Positions 53,740 through 63,881 of a stretch of DNA of 64,000 nt are shown piece by piece. The position numbers and the translations under genes are program-made. Numbering within the stretch: the first letter of the stretch is position 1; each line of letters opens with the position of its first letter. Below the pieces are notes generated by a model. The model had not been told where the DNA came from, did no database searches, and worked only from the letters and a program-made list of their open reading frames with translations. The stretch covers positions 1-64,000 of the forward strand of contig JBJEPE010000010.1 of NCBI GenBank assembly GCA_051881075.1, in the 5' to 3' direction. Origin of the DNA: RUG14223 sp051881075. Lineage in GTDB: Bacteria; Bacillota; Clostridia; Oscillospirales; Acutalibacteraceae.

Positions 53740-56304
53740 ATGAATTTTGCCCTGAATAAACATCATCGAAGGCTTGATTGTAAAGAAAGATACTGGCACA
53801 AGGCTTTCTTTATCGCCATGTTGCTTTCGGGTATAGTTTTTTCTATATTTATGATGTGTGACAATGGGTACTTTTTGTATTACGGAGATTTTAACGTTCA
53901 ACAGGTACCGTTTTATCAGATGATACACGACTCTTTACGTTCAGGCAACTGGAAGTGGAGCCACACTACTGACTTGGGCGCAAATATAATAGGCTCTTAT
54001 TCGTTTTATCTTATAACAAGTCCGTTCTTTTGGCTTACTATGCCGTTTCCAAGCAGTTTTGTACCATATCTTATGGGCCCGTTGCTTATATTAAAGTTCA
54101 GTTTTGCGTCCCTTACGGCATACATATATTTAAGAAGATATGTTTTAAATAAGAATTTTGCCGTTATAGGCGGCTTGCTGTATGCTTTTTCGGGATTTTC
54201 GGTTTACAATGTATTTTTTAATCATTTTCATGAGGCGATTATTATATTTCCTCTATTGCTTGCGGCCGTAGATTCTTTTATGATAGATAAACGCAGAGGT
54301 TTGCTCGGTTTAGCTGTATTTGCCTCCTGCACCATCAATTACTACTTCTTTGTGGGTCAGGTGGTATTTGTAATCATATACTGGTTCTTAAGAATGGTAC
54401 TTGACAGCTATTCAATGTCATTTAAAGAATTTCTCAATATGGCATTTGAGGTAGTTGTGGGATTTTTAATGTCTGCCTTTATCCTTTTGCCTACTATTCT
54501 TACTGTTATTCAAAATCCACGTGTAGAGAATGCACCAAACGGCTGGTCGGCACTTCTATATCAATCGGTACAAAGGTATATGCACATTATTCAGTGTTTG
54601 TTCTTCCCACCGGATATACCTGCCAGACCTAACTTTACACCTGATTCAAACGCTAAATGGGCGTCGCTGGGCGCATGGCTGCCTGTATTCAGTATGGCAG
54701 GTGTTATCGCCTTCTTAAAGAGTAAGCGAGGCAAGTGGCTCAGACGGTTATTGCCTATCCTGTTTATTATGGCGTTTGTTCCTATACTTAACAGTGCGTT
54801 CCAGCTCTTTAATGCCTCTTACTATGCACGTTGGTATTATATGCTTACCCTTATGCTTACGCTGGCCACGGTTGCTGCACTTGACGACTCACGTACAGAC
54901 TGGAAGTATGGTATAAGATTTACGGCAATAGTAACTATGGCTATAATATGTGCAATAGGCTTTATGCCTAAAAAAGAGGAAATTGACGGGGAGTATGTGA
55001 CAACCTACGGGTTAATGCAGTACAAAGACAGATTTTGGATATATGCCGCAATAGCAATGGCCAGTCTTGCTATATTAAGTGTGATTATTTATGTACTTAA
55101 AAACCACAGAAAAGCATTTTTCAGAGTTTGTACTCTATGTCTTTCATTTATAATACTTGTTTACTCAATTTATATAATTGCATTAGGTAAATCACAAAGC
55201 TATAAGACGCATGAATTTATAATACCGTACGCCCTTAATAACGGAAAAGACATTACCTTGGACGATTTGCAAGAAGTGCGTTCCGACTTCTATGAAACTA
55301 TGGATAATATGGGTATGTTTTGGCAGATACCTACTATACAGGCATTCCACAGCATAGTTCCGGGTTCGATAATGAGATTTTATCCGGAGGTAGGCGTTAC
55401 AAGAGATGTCGGTTCACGCCCTGAAACAACTTATTTCGGACTGAGAAGCTTCCTATCAGTTAAGTATTTATTTGACTATAACGGCGTCGGTGATGACGGA
55501 GATTTTAAATACAACGATGATTCTACAAGAATGCCGGGATATGAATATAAAGATAAACAGAATGGCTATGATATCTGGGAGAATATGTATTATATACCAT
55601 TTGGTTATACATTCGATTATTATATGACCGAAAGCGAGTTTTTCCAATGCCCGGTAGAAACACGCCATCTTTTATTGCTCAAGGCATTGGTCGTACCAGA
55701 TGAAGATGAAGGCAAATATGATGATATATTGCAGCCGGTTATTGATTATTCACAGTTTGAATATACAAATACGGCATATTATGAGGATTGTGAAGAACGC
55801 AGAAGCATATGCTGTACTGACTTTAAATATCATAATGACGGCCGTTTTACCGCTACAATAGACTTAACACCGTATGACGATGAACTTGTGTTTTTCAGTA
55901 TTCCGTATGAAGACGGATGGAGTGCATATGTAAACGGAATAGAGGTAGAAATACAAAAATCATCGTTGGGCTTTATGTCTGTACTGTGTAAGGGCGGAGA
56001 GGTTTCCGATATAGAGTTTAGATATACTGTACCCGGATTTAAGACCGGTGTTATCATTACATTGATATGTGCCGTAATTTACGGTGTATATATATTCCTG
56101 ATAGTTAAGTACTTTTCAAAAAAGAAAAAGAAATCTTCAAAAAAGTATGCCGTAAGCTCAGCAAGCATAAACAGCGAAGAGCTTAAGAATATTGACGGTA
56201 TAAACAGATTGATAAAGGATAAACAGAATGAAGAGATTAATTCGGTGAGAGTACCGATTGACACAGGAGAGTCAGAATTAAACATTACATCCGATGAAGA
56301 TTGA
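53740..56304 (+). CDS. YfhO-family membrane glycosyltransferase-like protein
   Basis: The 854-residue protein has about 12-14 hydrophobic helices (mainly residues 20-490), a large extracytoplasmic domain (about 500-770), a last helix (about 775-797) and a charged cytosolic tail. This matches YfhO, a GT-C-like family linked to glycosylation of lipoteichoic acid and other wall polymers. The ATG at 53740 follows gaggtg by eight bases. The divergent LCP genes point to the same job, building or decorating wall glycopolymers. Confidence 0.85.
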   Translation: MNFALNKHHRRLDCKERYWHKAFFIAMLLSGIVFSIFMMCDNGYFLYYGDFNVQQVPFYQMIHDSLRSGNWKWSHTTDLGANIIGSYSFYLITSPFFWLTMPFPSSFVPYLMGPLLILKFSFASLTAYIYLRRYVLNKNFAVIGGLLYAFSGFSVYNVFFNHFHEAIIIFPLLLAAVDSFMIDKRRGLLGLAVFASCTINYYFFVGQVVFVIIYWFLRMVLDSYSMSFKEFLNMAFEVVVGFLMSAFILLPTILTVIQNPRVENAPNGWSALLYQSVQRYMHIIQCLFFPPDIPARPNFTPDSNAKWASLGAWLPVFSMAGVIAFLKSKRGKWLRRLLPILFIMAFVPILNSAFQLFNASYYARWYYMLTLMLTLATVAALDDSRTDWKYGIRFTAIVTMAIICAIGFMPKKEEIDGEYVTTYGLMQYKDRFWIYAAIAMASLAILSVIIYVLKNHRKAFFRVCTLCLSFIILVYSIYIIALGKSQSYKTHEFIIPYALNNGKDITLDDLQEVRSDFYETMDNMGMFWQIPTIQAFHSIVPGSIMRFYPEVGVTRDVGSRPETTYFGLRSFLSVKYLFDYNGVGDDGDFKYNDDSTRMPGYEYKDKQNGYDIWENMYYIPFGYTFDYYMTESEFFQCPVETRHLLLLKALVVPDEDEGKYDDILQPVIDYSQFEYTNTAYYEDCEERRSICCTDFKYHNDGRFTATIDLTPYDDELVFFSIPYEDGWSAYVNGIEVEIQKSSLGFMSVLCKGGEVSDIEFRYTVPGFKTGVIITLICAVIYGVYIFLIVKYFSKKKKKSSKKYAVSSASINSEELKNIDGINRLIKDKQNEEINSVRVPIDTGESELNITSDED

Positions 56305-56331
56305 AAAATTACAGAAAGGGTATGATTATAA

Positions 56332-57693
56332 ATGAGCTTCGGAGAAATTATGTTAAAATATAAGGACGAATTACTTAAAGATTTGGCAGAGCTTATCGCT
56401 ATCAGATCAGTTTCTGCCGACGGAAAAGAGCAGCCTGAGCGTGCGCTTAAATGGATGCTCGAAAAGGCGGAAAGCTTTGGCTTAACTACCAAAAACATCA
56501 ATAATGTTGCCGGCCATGTTGAGTACGGAGAGGGCGGCAAGCTTTGCGGTGTGCTTACACACCTTGACGTAGTACCGGCAGGATCGGGCTGGAGTACTGA
56601 TCCATTTGAGCTTACTGTCAAGGATGGCAGAATATACGGCAGAGGAGTAGCGGATGATAAGGGCTGTGCCATGATAGCGCTTTACTGCCTACGTGCAATG
56701 AAGGAAGCCGGTATTCAGCCTAAAAACAGAATACGTGTAATCTTCGGTACAAGTGAAGAGGTAGGCATGGAGGACATGGAGTATTATTTTAAGCGTGAGC
56801 CTATTCCGGATATGAGCTTTACCCCTGATTCAGACTACGGTATTTGCCGTTGCGAGAAGGGCATATTACAGTTGGAGATATCATCAAAGCATCACGATGG
56901 CACTACTCTTACCGAGTTTCATGCAGGTACCGTTGTAAATGCTGTGCCTGATATGGCCTATGCACTCATGGATTGCTCTGAAAATGAAGACCATCAGCTT
57001 TTAAGACTTGCTGACGCAAAGCCGGGCAAGTTTGAGTTTAAATACACTATTGACGGAATGATGATAGTATCAAAGGGCAAAGCAGCACACGCCGCACATC
57101 CTGAACAGGGCTTTAATGCTGCTACTAACCTTATCAGCTTACTTACAGCAAACTTTGGACACTATGTACTTGGCAGTGTTTGCGCTTTTATTGCTTCGGC
57201 CATAGGAACCGAAACAAACGGAAATTCAATGGGTATTAAAATGCGTGATGCCGCATCGGGAGCACTTACTCTTAATGTAGGTACCGTTGAAATAAACAAC
57301 AAAAAGGCAGCGGCTACCATAGATATCAGATACCCTGTATCTATGGACGGCGTAAGAATATTGGAACAGGTGCAGAAGCGTGCTAAGCTTGAAGACCTTG
57401 ATGTACGTGTACTTGAGCATCGCAGACCGTTGCAGATAGATGAAAGCGCACCTATCATAGAGATCCTTAAGTCAGCATATACAGAGGTAATGGGAGCAGA
57501 GCCTACAGTATATGCTACAGGCGGAGGTACATATGCACGTACACTCGGCGGCAAAGGCGTTGCATTTGGTCCTGTATTTGAGGGTGACGACTGCAAGCTT
57601 CACGATGCAGATGAGAGTATGGACTACGAAAACTTCTTCAAGCACGCTCAGATATGTGCTGAGGCAATGTATAAAATGGTTACAAACTCTTAA
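56332..57693 (+). CDS. M20-family dipeptidase (PepV/Sapep type)
   Basis: The 453-residue di-metal peptidase has [27 protein letters not shown] and DSDYG, which hold the zinc or manganese ligands and the catalytic Asp and Glu. A lid domain lies in the middle. It hydrolyses dipeptides in the cytosol. It starts 27 bases after yfhO with an aagggt site; a second ATG at 56350 with ggag five bases before it is an equal candidate. Confidence 0.92.
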   Translation: MSFGEIMLKYKDELLKDLAELIAIRSVSADGKEQPERALKWMLEKAESFGLTTKNINNVAGHVEYGEGGKLCGVLTHLDVVPAGSGWSTDPFELTVKDGRIYGRGVADDKGCAMIALYCLRAMKEAGIQPKNRIRVIFGTSEEVGMEDMEYYFKREPIPDMSFTPDSDYGICRCEKGILQLEISSKHHDGTTLTEFHAGTVVNAVPDMAYALMDCSENEDHQLLRLADAKPGKFEFKYTIDGMMIVSKGKAAHAAHPEQGFNAATNLISLLTANFGHYVLGSVCAFIASAIGTETNGNSMGIKMRDAASGALTLNVGTVEINNKKAAATIDIRYPVSMDGVRILEQVQKRAKLEDLDVRVLEHRRPLQIDESAPIIEILKSAYTEVMGAEPTVYATGGGTYARTLGGKGVAFGPVFEGDDCKLHDADESMDYENFFKHAQICAEAMYKMVTNS

Positions 57694-57880
57694 AAAACGA
57701 TTTTATAAAATATGAAAAATCATAAATTTTTATGTAAATTTAATAATCAGAAAGTCAGTTTTGCGGTTTGTTAGGTGTATTATGATGAATAAAGTTAAAA
57801 TTTTGTTTTATTCATGCAGAAGACATTTGAAATCTGCTATAATACTATATAGAGTAATTAATTGAAAGGCGGGTGGATTT

Positions 57881-58399
57881 ATGTCTGTGACCGGCAAAAA
57901 GCGTATTATAACCGCATTATCTTTTGTTGCTATTATAGTACTTGCGGCAGGGCTTTCTTTATTCACATGGAATTTTATAAACTCAGATAAAGATTCTAAG
58001 TCCAACCTGCAGAACAAATCTACCGGGCAAATAGTCGATAGTATCATTAACAAGATGAATTATAAGGATATAATGAAGCTTGACGATGAACAGCTCACCA
58101 AGCACTACGATATTGATAAGGAAATACTTGAAGAGTTTACTTTATATATGTCCTCAAACATTGAATCAGCTTTTGAGATTGCTTGCTTTAAACTCAGGAG
58201 AGCCGATGACGTTGCAGTGCTTACTGCGGCTGTATCATCACATATGACTAATAAGGCCAGCGGATTTAAGGATCTTAATCCGGCACAGTATAACCTTATA
58301 ATGTCATACCAGACGGCTGTCATAGATAACTATGTTTTTGTTATTGCCAGTAATGATGCCGAGGTAGCTAAGCAGGCGTTTTTAGACCTTGCTGAATAA
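57881..58399 (+). CDS. DUF4358-like exported protein
   Basis: The 172-residue protein has one N-terminal transmembrane or signal segment (about residues 9-30). A small domain follows with the DUF4358 pattern: IVDSIINKMNYKDIM, YDIDKEILEEFTLYMS and ADDVAVLTA. The family is widespread in Clostridia and its role is unknown. There is no lipobox cysteine. It has a good aaaggcggg site and a terminator straight after, so it is probably monocistronic. The 187-base gap before it is AT-rich with a TATAAT at about 57839. Confidence 0.7.
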   Translation: MSVTGKKRIITALSFVAIIVLAAGLSLFTWNFINSDKDSKSNLQNKSTGQIVDSIINKMNYKDIMKLDDEQLTKHYDIDKEILEEFTLYMSSNIESAFEIACFKLRRADDVAVLTAAVSSHMTNKASGFKDLNPAQYNLIMSYQTAVIDNYVFVIASNDAEVAKQAFLDLAE

Positions 58400-58403
58400 G
58401 CAA

Positions 58404-58447
58404 AAAGCTTGATACATCATTTAGGTTGTATCAAGCTTTAATTTTTT
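58404..58447. terminator. Bidirectional terminator between DUF4358 and SGNH genes
   Basis: A 13-bp perfect stem (aaagcttgataca with tgtatcaagcttt) is followed by T on the plus strand and lies between convergent genes. Confidence 0.85.
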
Positions 58448-58473
58448 ATAAATTATTTTGTGTAATAAAACTT

Positions 58474-59181
58474 TCAAACTGCCTGCTTGTGCAGATTTTT
58501 TGAAGCAAACATATAAAACTCATTTGACATCAGTTCTTGACCTTTTGTGTTAGGGTGTATGCCATCACTGCATATATAGTCTTCTACATGTCTATTCCGC
58601 AAGAATGCACCGCGCAGATCGATTAGCGGTATATTCTCATCTTTAGCGATGCTTTCAATGGCGCGTGAATATTTCTCCTGATAATGTGCGATATTCTCTA
58701 TATCGCCAAGCCATTTAAGAATATTATCTCTGTTAAGTTTGTCTGAACAAAACCAGTTAAAATATCTGTATGATATTATCGGCGGCAATGTAGTAGCTAT
58801 CGGTGTTATGCCGCGAGATACAAGCTTTTTGATTATTGAACGGTAGATTTCACAGAAACGTTCAAGCGGCGTCTTAGGCAAATGCTCAACATCCGGTGAA
58901 TTAGCTATATCTGCCCAGTCAAAGTCGCAGTCATTACCTCCGTACTCAAGTAGTACTGCGGAGCAGTTAAGCCCCTTATCCAGTGCATTGTCGAGCAGAC
59001 GTTCCCCTTTGCTTATAGTACAGCCGAACTTTGAGTAGTTCTTTATTTCTATCATATAGTCGCTTTCAAGTCTTTCAACGTCTATATGATTATCTATTAC
59101 ATATCTTTTGTCACTATCACGCAGTTGAATGCCGTGTAATATAGAGTCGCCAAACACACAAACTTTTTTATTTAATAACAT
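58474..59181 (-). CDS. SGNH/GDSL-family hydrolase
   Basis: The 235-residue esterase-like protein has block I with the serine nucleophile (FGDSILHG, S13), the block III YGGNDC and the Asp-His pair in SDGIHPN. There is no signal peptide, so it probably acts in the cytosol. Acyl-ester substrates cannot be predicted. An aaaggag site precedes the ATG. Confidence 0.88.
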   Translation of the reverse strand: MLLNKKVCVFGDSILHGIQLRDSDKRYVIDNHIDVERLESDYMIEIKNYSKFGCTISKGERLLDNALDKGLNCSAVLLEYGGNDCDFDWADIANSPDVEHLPKTPLERFCEIYRSIIKKLVSRGITPIATTLPPIISYRYFNWFCSDKLNRDNILKWLGDIENIAHYQEKYSRAIESIAKDENIPLIDLRGAFLRNRHVEDYICSDGIHPNTKGQELMSNEFYMFASKNLHKQAV

Positions 59182-59285
59182 AATGTTTTTCTCCTTTGCA
59201 ATATCTAGTTTTCAATACTATTATAATTGGTTTTTAACTAAATGTCAAGTTGTTTTGCGAAAAAATAAAAAATAATTATTATCTA

Positions 59286-59314
59286 TTGCATAGTTTACAT
59301 TACTGTGTTAAAAT
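59286..59314 (+). promoter_or_regulatory. Promoter of the DUF1836-ABC-GGDEF operon
   Basis: TTGCAT (59286-59291), 17 bases, TAAAAT (59309-59314), 30 bases before the start. Confidence 0.65.
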
Positions 59315-59344
59315 AATACATTATATAAGCAACGGAGTGATCTT

Positions 59345-60031
59345 ATGAGTGCTGAATTGAATAATGAAAAAAACACAGAGCTTTTAAGTAAAAGCTTTAT
59401 TGGAACCATTCCACGCTGGAATGAGCTGCCTACTATACAATTATATATGGATCAGGTAATAGAGCTTGTCAATACAAGCCTTGAGATATGGAACATAAGC
59501 GGCGAAAATGTGCTTACATCATCTATGGTGAATAATTATGTTAAGCTTGGAATTATACCTCCGCCTGAAAAGAAGCGTTACTCACGTAACCAGCTTGCTT
59601 ACCTAATAATTATTTGCCTTTTAAAACAGATTATGCCCATATCGGACATAAAAGTATTCATTGAATCACAACGTAAATTTAAAGAATGCGATGAGCTTTT
59701 GGATAGCTTCGCACAGACATATGAGCAGGATTTCGTTGCGAGCATGGACAGAATGAAAGAAATGATATTAAAGACGGACGGCATTAATGATAAGGGTATG
59801 TTCTACTCTATGCTGGTGCTTAAGTCTGCGTCACTTTCCGGTGCGGGCAGATATATTATAGAAAACTCAGTAAAAAAGATAGTTGAGTACAACACGGAGC
59901 TTGAGCAGGCAAAAAAGGACGCTGATGAAAAGCAAGCCAAAAAGGAAAAATCATCAGAAGACAAAGAAGGAGAAAATAACGTAAAATCAATAGAAACCAA
60001 TAACGAAAAATTAAATAACATAGGTGAATGA
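59345..60031 (+). CDS. DUF1836-domain putative regulator
   Basis: The 228-residue protein has the DUF1836 core (about residues 45-150) with a MerR-like helix-turn-helix pattern: MVNNYVKLGIIPPPEKKRYS, then QLAYLIIICLLKQIMPISDI. The C-terminal 45 residues are a Lys/Glu coiled segment. The family is presumed to bind DNA. It ends one base before the ABC ATPase start, so it probably regulates that transporter operon. Confidence 0.8.
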   Translation: MSAELNNEKNTELLSKSFIGTIPRWNELPTIQLYMDQVIELVNTSLEIWNISGENVLTSSMVNNYVKLGIIPPPEKKRYSRNQLAYLIIICLLKQIMPISDIKVFIESQRKFKECDELLDSFAQTYEQDFVASMDRMKEMILKTDGINDKGMFYSMLVLKSASLSGAGRYIIENSVKKIVEYNTELEQAKKDADEKQAKKEKSSEDKEGENNVKSIETNNEKLNNIGE

Positions 60032-60032
60032 T

Positions 60033-60758
60033 ATGCTTTACATTGATAATCTTACTAAAACATACGGAAAAAAGAAGGCTGTTGACGGTTTGAGCCTACA
60101 CGTTATGCCGGGTGATATTTACGGTTTTATAGGGCTTAACGGTGCAGGAAAGACTACTACTATAAAGTCATGCTGCGGACTGTTGAGATTTGACAGCGGA
60201 GAAATATATATAAACGGTAGGTCAATAAAGGACGAGCCGCTTGCCTGTAAGCGAGATATGGCATATATACCTGATAATCCGGATTTGTACGATTATATGA
60301 CAGGCATCAGGTATTTGAACTTTGTGGGTGATATTTATAAGGTGCCGTCAGGCTTACGCAGAGAGCTTATAAAGTATTACGGAGAGCTATTCGGCATATT
60401 TCAGAATTTGAGTGAGAATATGTCATCGTATTCTCACGGTATGAAGCAAAAGATATCTATAGTTGCGGCACTTTTACATAATCCTAAGTTGCTTATCATG
60501 GATGAACCGTTCGTCGGTTTGGACCCGATAGCGGCATATAATTTAAAGACGGTTATGAAGAGCCTGTGTATGCAGGGCGGAGCTATATTTTTCTCTACTC
60601 ATGTGCTTGATGTAGCCGAAAAGCTTTGTAATAAAATAGCAATAATCAAAGAAGGCAGAATTTTAGTTGCCGGAAATACCGCAGAGCTTGTCGGTGATGG
60701 TTCTCTTGAAAATGTATTTCTTGAGCTGGAGGGTAAAAATGTACAAAGCTTTAATTAA
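60033..60758 (+). CDS. ABC transporter ATP-binding protein
   Basis: The 241-residue ATPase has Walker A (GLNGAGKTTT), a signature resembling SHGMKQK and Walker B (LLIMDEPFVGLD). It belongs to the ABC-2 subgroup with one-sided membrane partners. The start is the ATG at 60033, one base after the preceding stop and behind aggtga; a GTG at 60024 is inside that site. The permease start overlaps its last 20 bases. Confidence 0.92.
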   Translation: MLYIDNLTKTYGKKKAVDGLSLHVMPGDIYGFIGLNGAGKTTTIKSCCGLLRFDSGEIYINGRSIKDEPLACKRDMAYIPDNPDLYDYMTGIRYLNFVGDIYKVPSGLRRELIKYYGELFGIFQNLSENMSSYSHGMKQKISIVAALLHNPKLLIMDEPFVGLDPIAAYNLKTVMKSLCMQGGAIFFSTHVLDVAEKLCNKIAIIKEGRILVAGNTAELVGDGSLENVFLELEGKNVQSFN

Positions 60759-62340
60759 AACACAGCTATCATTGCGTATAGCCTCGCTTTTACCACGTAA
60801 AGGAAATAATAAAGTCGGATTTTCTAAGTTTTTGGGAGTATTTATCGTAATTCTTTATGTGTTTGGTGCGGCAGGCGTTATAGTAGGTTTGTTGCTTAAC
60901 TTTATGGCCAAGGCACTTCTTAAATCTGATATGGGCTGGAGCTTCTATGTAATAGTCGGACTTATTTATATATTGATAGGGCTTGTAGGCAGTATTTTTT
61001 CATCTAAAAGCTTTATGTTTGATTCTAAAGATAACGAGCTTCTTTTGAGTATGCCGCTTACACCGCGTGCAATACTTGCTTGCAGAGTAGCCGTTCTGTT
61101 TATGATGAACTTTATGTTTTCTCTTATAGTATCTATACCGTGTCTGTACGTTTGCTCAAAGTATAGAGAGATAAATGTGGTATTTCTGATACGGTACTTT
61201 ATAGCATGGCTGTTGCTTGTATTTCTTTCGGTTGCCTTTACCTGTGTTTTCGGCTTGATAATCGGGTACTTGTCTTCAAAGATAAGACGTAAATATATAG
61301 CCACTACGGTTATTACGCTTTCGGTTTTGGCAGGAATGTATTTTCTTGGTGCAAATTTTTCAAAATACGGTTCATGGATAATGAATAATGCAGGCAATAT
61401 AGCAGGAACGGTAAAAAAGGTTATTCCGCCGATTTATTACTTCGGTCAGGTATGCTTTTACGGCAAAATGTCTATGATTTTATCTCAGGCATTGTGGTGT
61501 ATAATACCGTTTTTAGTCACATTCTTTGCGCTTTCTGCAGTATATTTTAAAATTTTGACAACAAATAAGGGTGTAAAAACACGCAAATATAAGGATAAGC
61601 ATTTATTTGCATTGCCGGCTGTTCTTACGCTTACCAAAAAAGAGCTGAAAAGAATTTTCACAATTACGGTTTATCTTATTAACAGCTCGCTGGGCATATT
61701 TATGCACGTTATTATAATTATAACTCTTTTGACGAATCCTTTGGGTATTTTAAACTTGATTTTATCTATTAAAGCCATACGCAGTGCGTTGCCCGTAGTA
61801 ATAGTATATATGCTTTGCTTCTCTGTTGCGACTAACTGTACAACATCGTGCAGTATATCAATCGAGGGCGAAAATATCTGGATACTTAAGTCTTTACCTA
61901 TAGGTGCAGGTAAGGTGATGATATCAAAGATTCTTGCTAACATGATAATTTCATGTCCTACACTTATAGCGCTTCAGATAACGGTATGTCATATTTTCAC
62001 ATTAAAACAAAATGAAATAATATACATTATAGCTATTCCTATATTGGCACAGCTTTTAACGGCCATGATAGGACTGTTTTGTAATCTGCTGTTACCCAAA
62101 ATGCACTGGACTAATCCTAACGAACCGGTAAAGCAGTCAGCGGCAGTATTGATTAACATGGTCGCAAGTCTGCTTATTACCGCAGGCCCGGCACTGCTAT
62201 ACTTCCTTGTACTTAAAGGCAAGATGGATGCAGGACTGTTCCTTTCTTTTACAATGTTATATTACATGGCAATTTGTATTTTATTTGTCTTTTTACTTGC
62301 CACAATAGGCAAAGTAAGATATAAATCACTCAATTATTAA
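60739..62340 (+). CDS. ABC-2-like transporter permease
   Basis: The 533-residue membrane protein has about 12 hydrophobic helices and a cytosolic N-terminus, and no ATPase or periplasmic domain. It pairs with the ATPase that overlaps it. The start is the ATG at 60739 after ggaggg; an upstream frame from 60667 runs out of phase through the ATPase gene. The substrate is unknown. The downstream gene follows after 11 bases. Confidence 0.82.
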   Translation: MYKALIKTQLSLRIASLLPRKGNNKVGFSKFLGVFIVILYVFGAAGVIVGLLLNFMAKALLKSDMGWSFYVIVGLIYILIGLVGSIFSSKSFMFDSKDNELLLSMPLTPRAILACRVAVLFMMNFMFSLIVSIPCLYVCSKYREINVVFLIRYFIAWLLLVFLSVAFTCVFGLIIGYLSSKIRRKYIATTVITLSVLAGMYFLGANFSKYGSWIMNNAGNIAGTVKKVIPPIYYFGQVCFYGKMSMILSQALWCIIPFLVTFFALSAVYFKILTTNKGVKTRKYKDKHLFALPAVLTLTKKELKRIFTITVYLINSSLGIFMHVIIIITLLTNPLGILNLILSIKAIRSALPVVIVYMLCFSVATNCTTSCSISIEGENIWILKSLPIGAGKVMISKILANMIISCPTLIALQITVCHIFTLKQNEIIYIIAIPILAQLLTAMIGLFCNLLLPKMHWTNPNEPVKQSAAVLINMVASLLITAGPALLYFLVLKGKMDAGLFLSFTMLYYMAICILFVFLLATIGKVRYKSLNY

Positions 62341-62351
62341 TCTGAGGGGGC

Positions 62352-63140
62352 ATGACTTTGGTTATTGAAAATATTTCGGACTATGTTGATATTCCGGTAG
62401 TAGCGTTTTCATATCCTAAGATGGATAAAATCGTATATTCAAATCTTACATATAAGAAGAGCTTTTCGTCATGGAATAAAACCCCTGACACTATGGAGAG
62501 CTTGGCCTCTCTGTTTAAGCTTAATGTGGATGATATCAGAATGTCGCTAAATATTAACGGACGTTTCTTTCATACATATACTCAGGTAGGTGTGCCATTG
62601 TATCAGATTACTATAGATTTAAAAAGCTTAGGAGACACAAATATAGTAATTTGTATGATATACGACATACTTAAACACATAGGAGTACATATCCTAAAAG
62701 ATCCACTCACTGATATATTCGGCAGAGCAGGACTGAGCCTTACGGTGAGTCGCTTTTTAAAAACGGCTAAAAAGGGCAGCTGTGCGCTTTATGTTATAGA
62801 TATTGATAACTTTAAGATTATTAATGATATTTACGGCCATTTAAGCGGCGATGAGGTTTTGAAGCTTTTTGCTAAGAAGCTGGCAGGATTTGCAGGTAAA
62901 GAAGACATATACGGCAGATACGGTGGAGATGAGTTTATACTGCTGCATATATTAAATCCTTGTGACGATGTCGATGAGGTAAAGAATAGAATGTTTGAGG
63001 CGCTCAAAATAAAGTATAAAAATATGGATATTCTGTGCAGTGCGGGATGTGTAGTATATGACGGCACCTCATCTTTTGAGGATTTCTTTGCGGCGGCGGA
63101 CAAACAGCTTATTGTGTATAAACGTAATAGATATTTATAG
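62352..63140 (+). CDS. GGDEF-domain diguanylate cyclase
   Basis: The protein has up to 262 residues. Residues 1-110 resemble a small PAS-like sensor. Residues 118-262 form a GGDEF domain with DPLTDIFGR, DIDNFKIINDIYGH and an intact active site GGDEF (191-195). The inhibitory I-site RxxD is missing its arginine (G182, with D185 kept). It would make cyclic di-GMP in the cytosol. The ATG at 62352 is very close to gaggggg; a TTG at 62358 has better spacing and may be the real start. It is the last gene of the DUF1836-ABC operon. Confidence 0.88.
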   Translation: MTLVIENISDYVDIPVVAFSYPKMDKIVYSNLTYKKSFSSWNKTPDTMESLASLFKLNVDDIRMSLNINGRFFHTYTQVGVPLYQITIDLKSLGDTNIVICMIYDILKHIGVHILKDPLTDIFGRAGLSLTVSRFLKTAKKGSCALYVIDIDNFKIINDIYGHLSGDEVLKLFAKKLAGFAGKEDIYGRYGGDEFILLHILNPCDDVDEVKNRMFEALKIKYKNMDILCSAGCVVYDGTSSFEDFFAAADKQLIVYKRNRYL

Positions 63141-63151
63141 TTTGAATCTAA

Positions 63152-63490
63152 TTAACTGCAAAAATCCTCTAATATCCTGTTGAGTTCTTTATTGTCTACT
63201 GCGCCAATGCCCGTATCAAGAAGTATACGGTCACTTTGAGGCAATATATTGACGTCAAGGTTGGTAACCTTAAACGGTATTTCCTTGTCTGGTTCAAATA
63301 CCGCAAGCTTGCCGTGGTAGGTTTTTACTATATACTTATATATCTGTTTTTCAGACTGTACGTTGTTATTCACTTCAACAGCAGGTTCCTTTTGCTTAAC
63401 TGCATTATTGAATGATATGCTTATGATAAGCAGTATGACGGTGGTACAAAATGTGGCTGCGGCCATGATTTTATATGCTTTGGGTTTCAT
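63152..63490 (-). CDS. BofC C-terminal-like exported protein
   Basis: The 112-residue protein has an N-terminal anchor (about residues 7-28). A short domain follows with YIVKTYHGKLAVFEPD, DVNILPQSDRILLDTGI and a C-terminal ELNRILEDF, which resembles the BofC C-terminal domain found in many Clostridia. In Bacillus BofC acts in the forespore-mother cell signalling pathway; whether this one does is unknown. A gggg-containing site precedes the ATG. It is convergent with the diguanylate cyclase, 11 bases apart. Confidence 0.7.
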   Translation of the reverse strand: MKPKAYKIMAAATFCTTVILLIISISFNNAVKQKEPAVEVNNNVQSEKQIYKYIVKTYHGKLAVFEPDKEIPFKVTNLDVNILPQSDRILLDTGIGAVDNKELNRILEDFCS

Positions 63491-63881
63491 TTGATTTATC
63501 CCCCTTGTAAATTCGCTTTTTGTGATAAATTATATGTTTTGTATGTAGTGTTGGCAATTTACAGCGTTTTAAATCATATTTGATGTAACGAAAATTTTTA
63601 ATAGTTTTGATTTTTTTATATATAAAATATATACAAAAAACTTAAAAAACAACGGCTTTGCTATTGTTTTTGCCTGTTTTAAACGATTTATTCCGAAAAG
63701 TTAGAAAAAAGCATTTTAATTTTAAAAAAAATATGGTATAATAACTTAAAATCGTTTTATCTTAATATAAAACTCAATGCTTAAAAGCAAATTTGAGCGT
63801 ATTTTAGGATGTTCGATTGTTTATTTGAAGGTAAACATAAATCATTATAAATTTTACGGAGAATACAGGAGGTATGGTTAT
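63491..63881. other. AT-rich intergenic region with divergent promoters
   Basis: No gene is visible. The region separates a minus-strand and a plus-strand gene, so it should hold both promoters. A TATAAT at 63737-63742 suits the plus-strand gene, but the matching -35 is poor (TTTTAA). An aggagg site lies just before the next start. Confidence 0.5.

Noticed and set aside
60667..60738. Longer start for the ABC permease
   Set aside because: The extra 24 codons lie out of frame within the ATPase gene, and the ATG at 60739 has its own ggaggg site.
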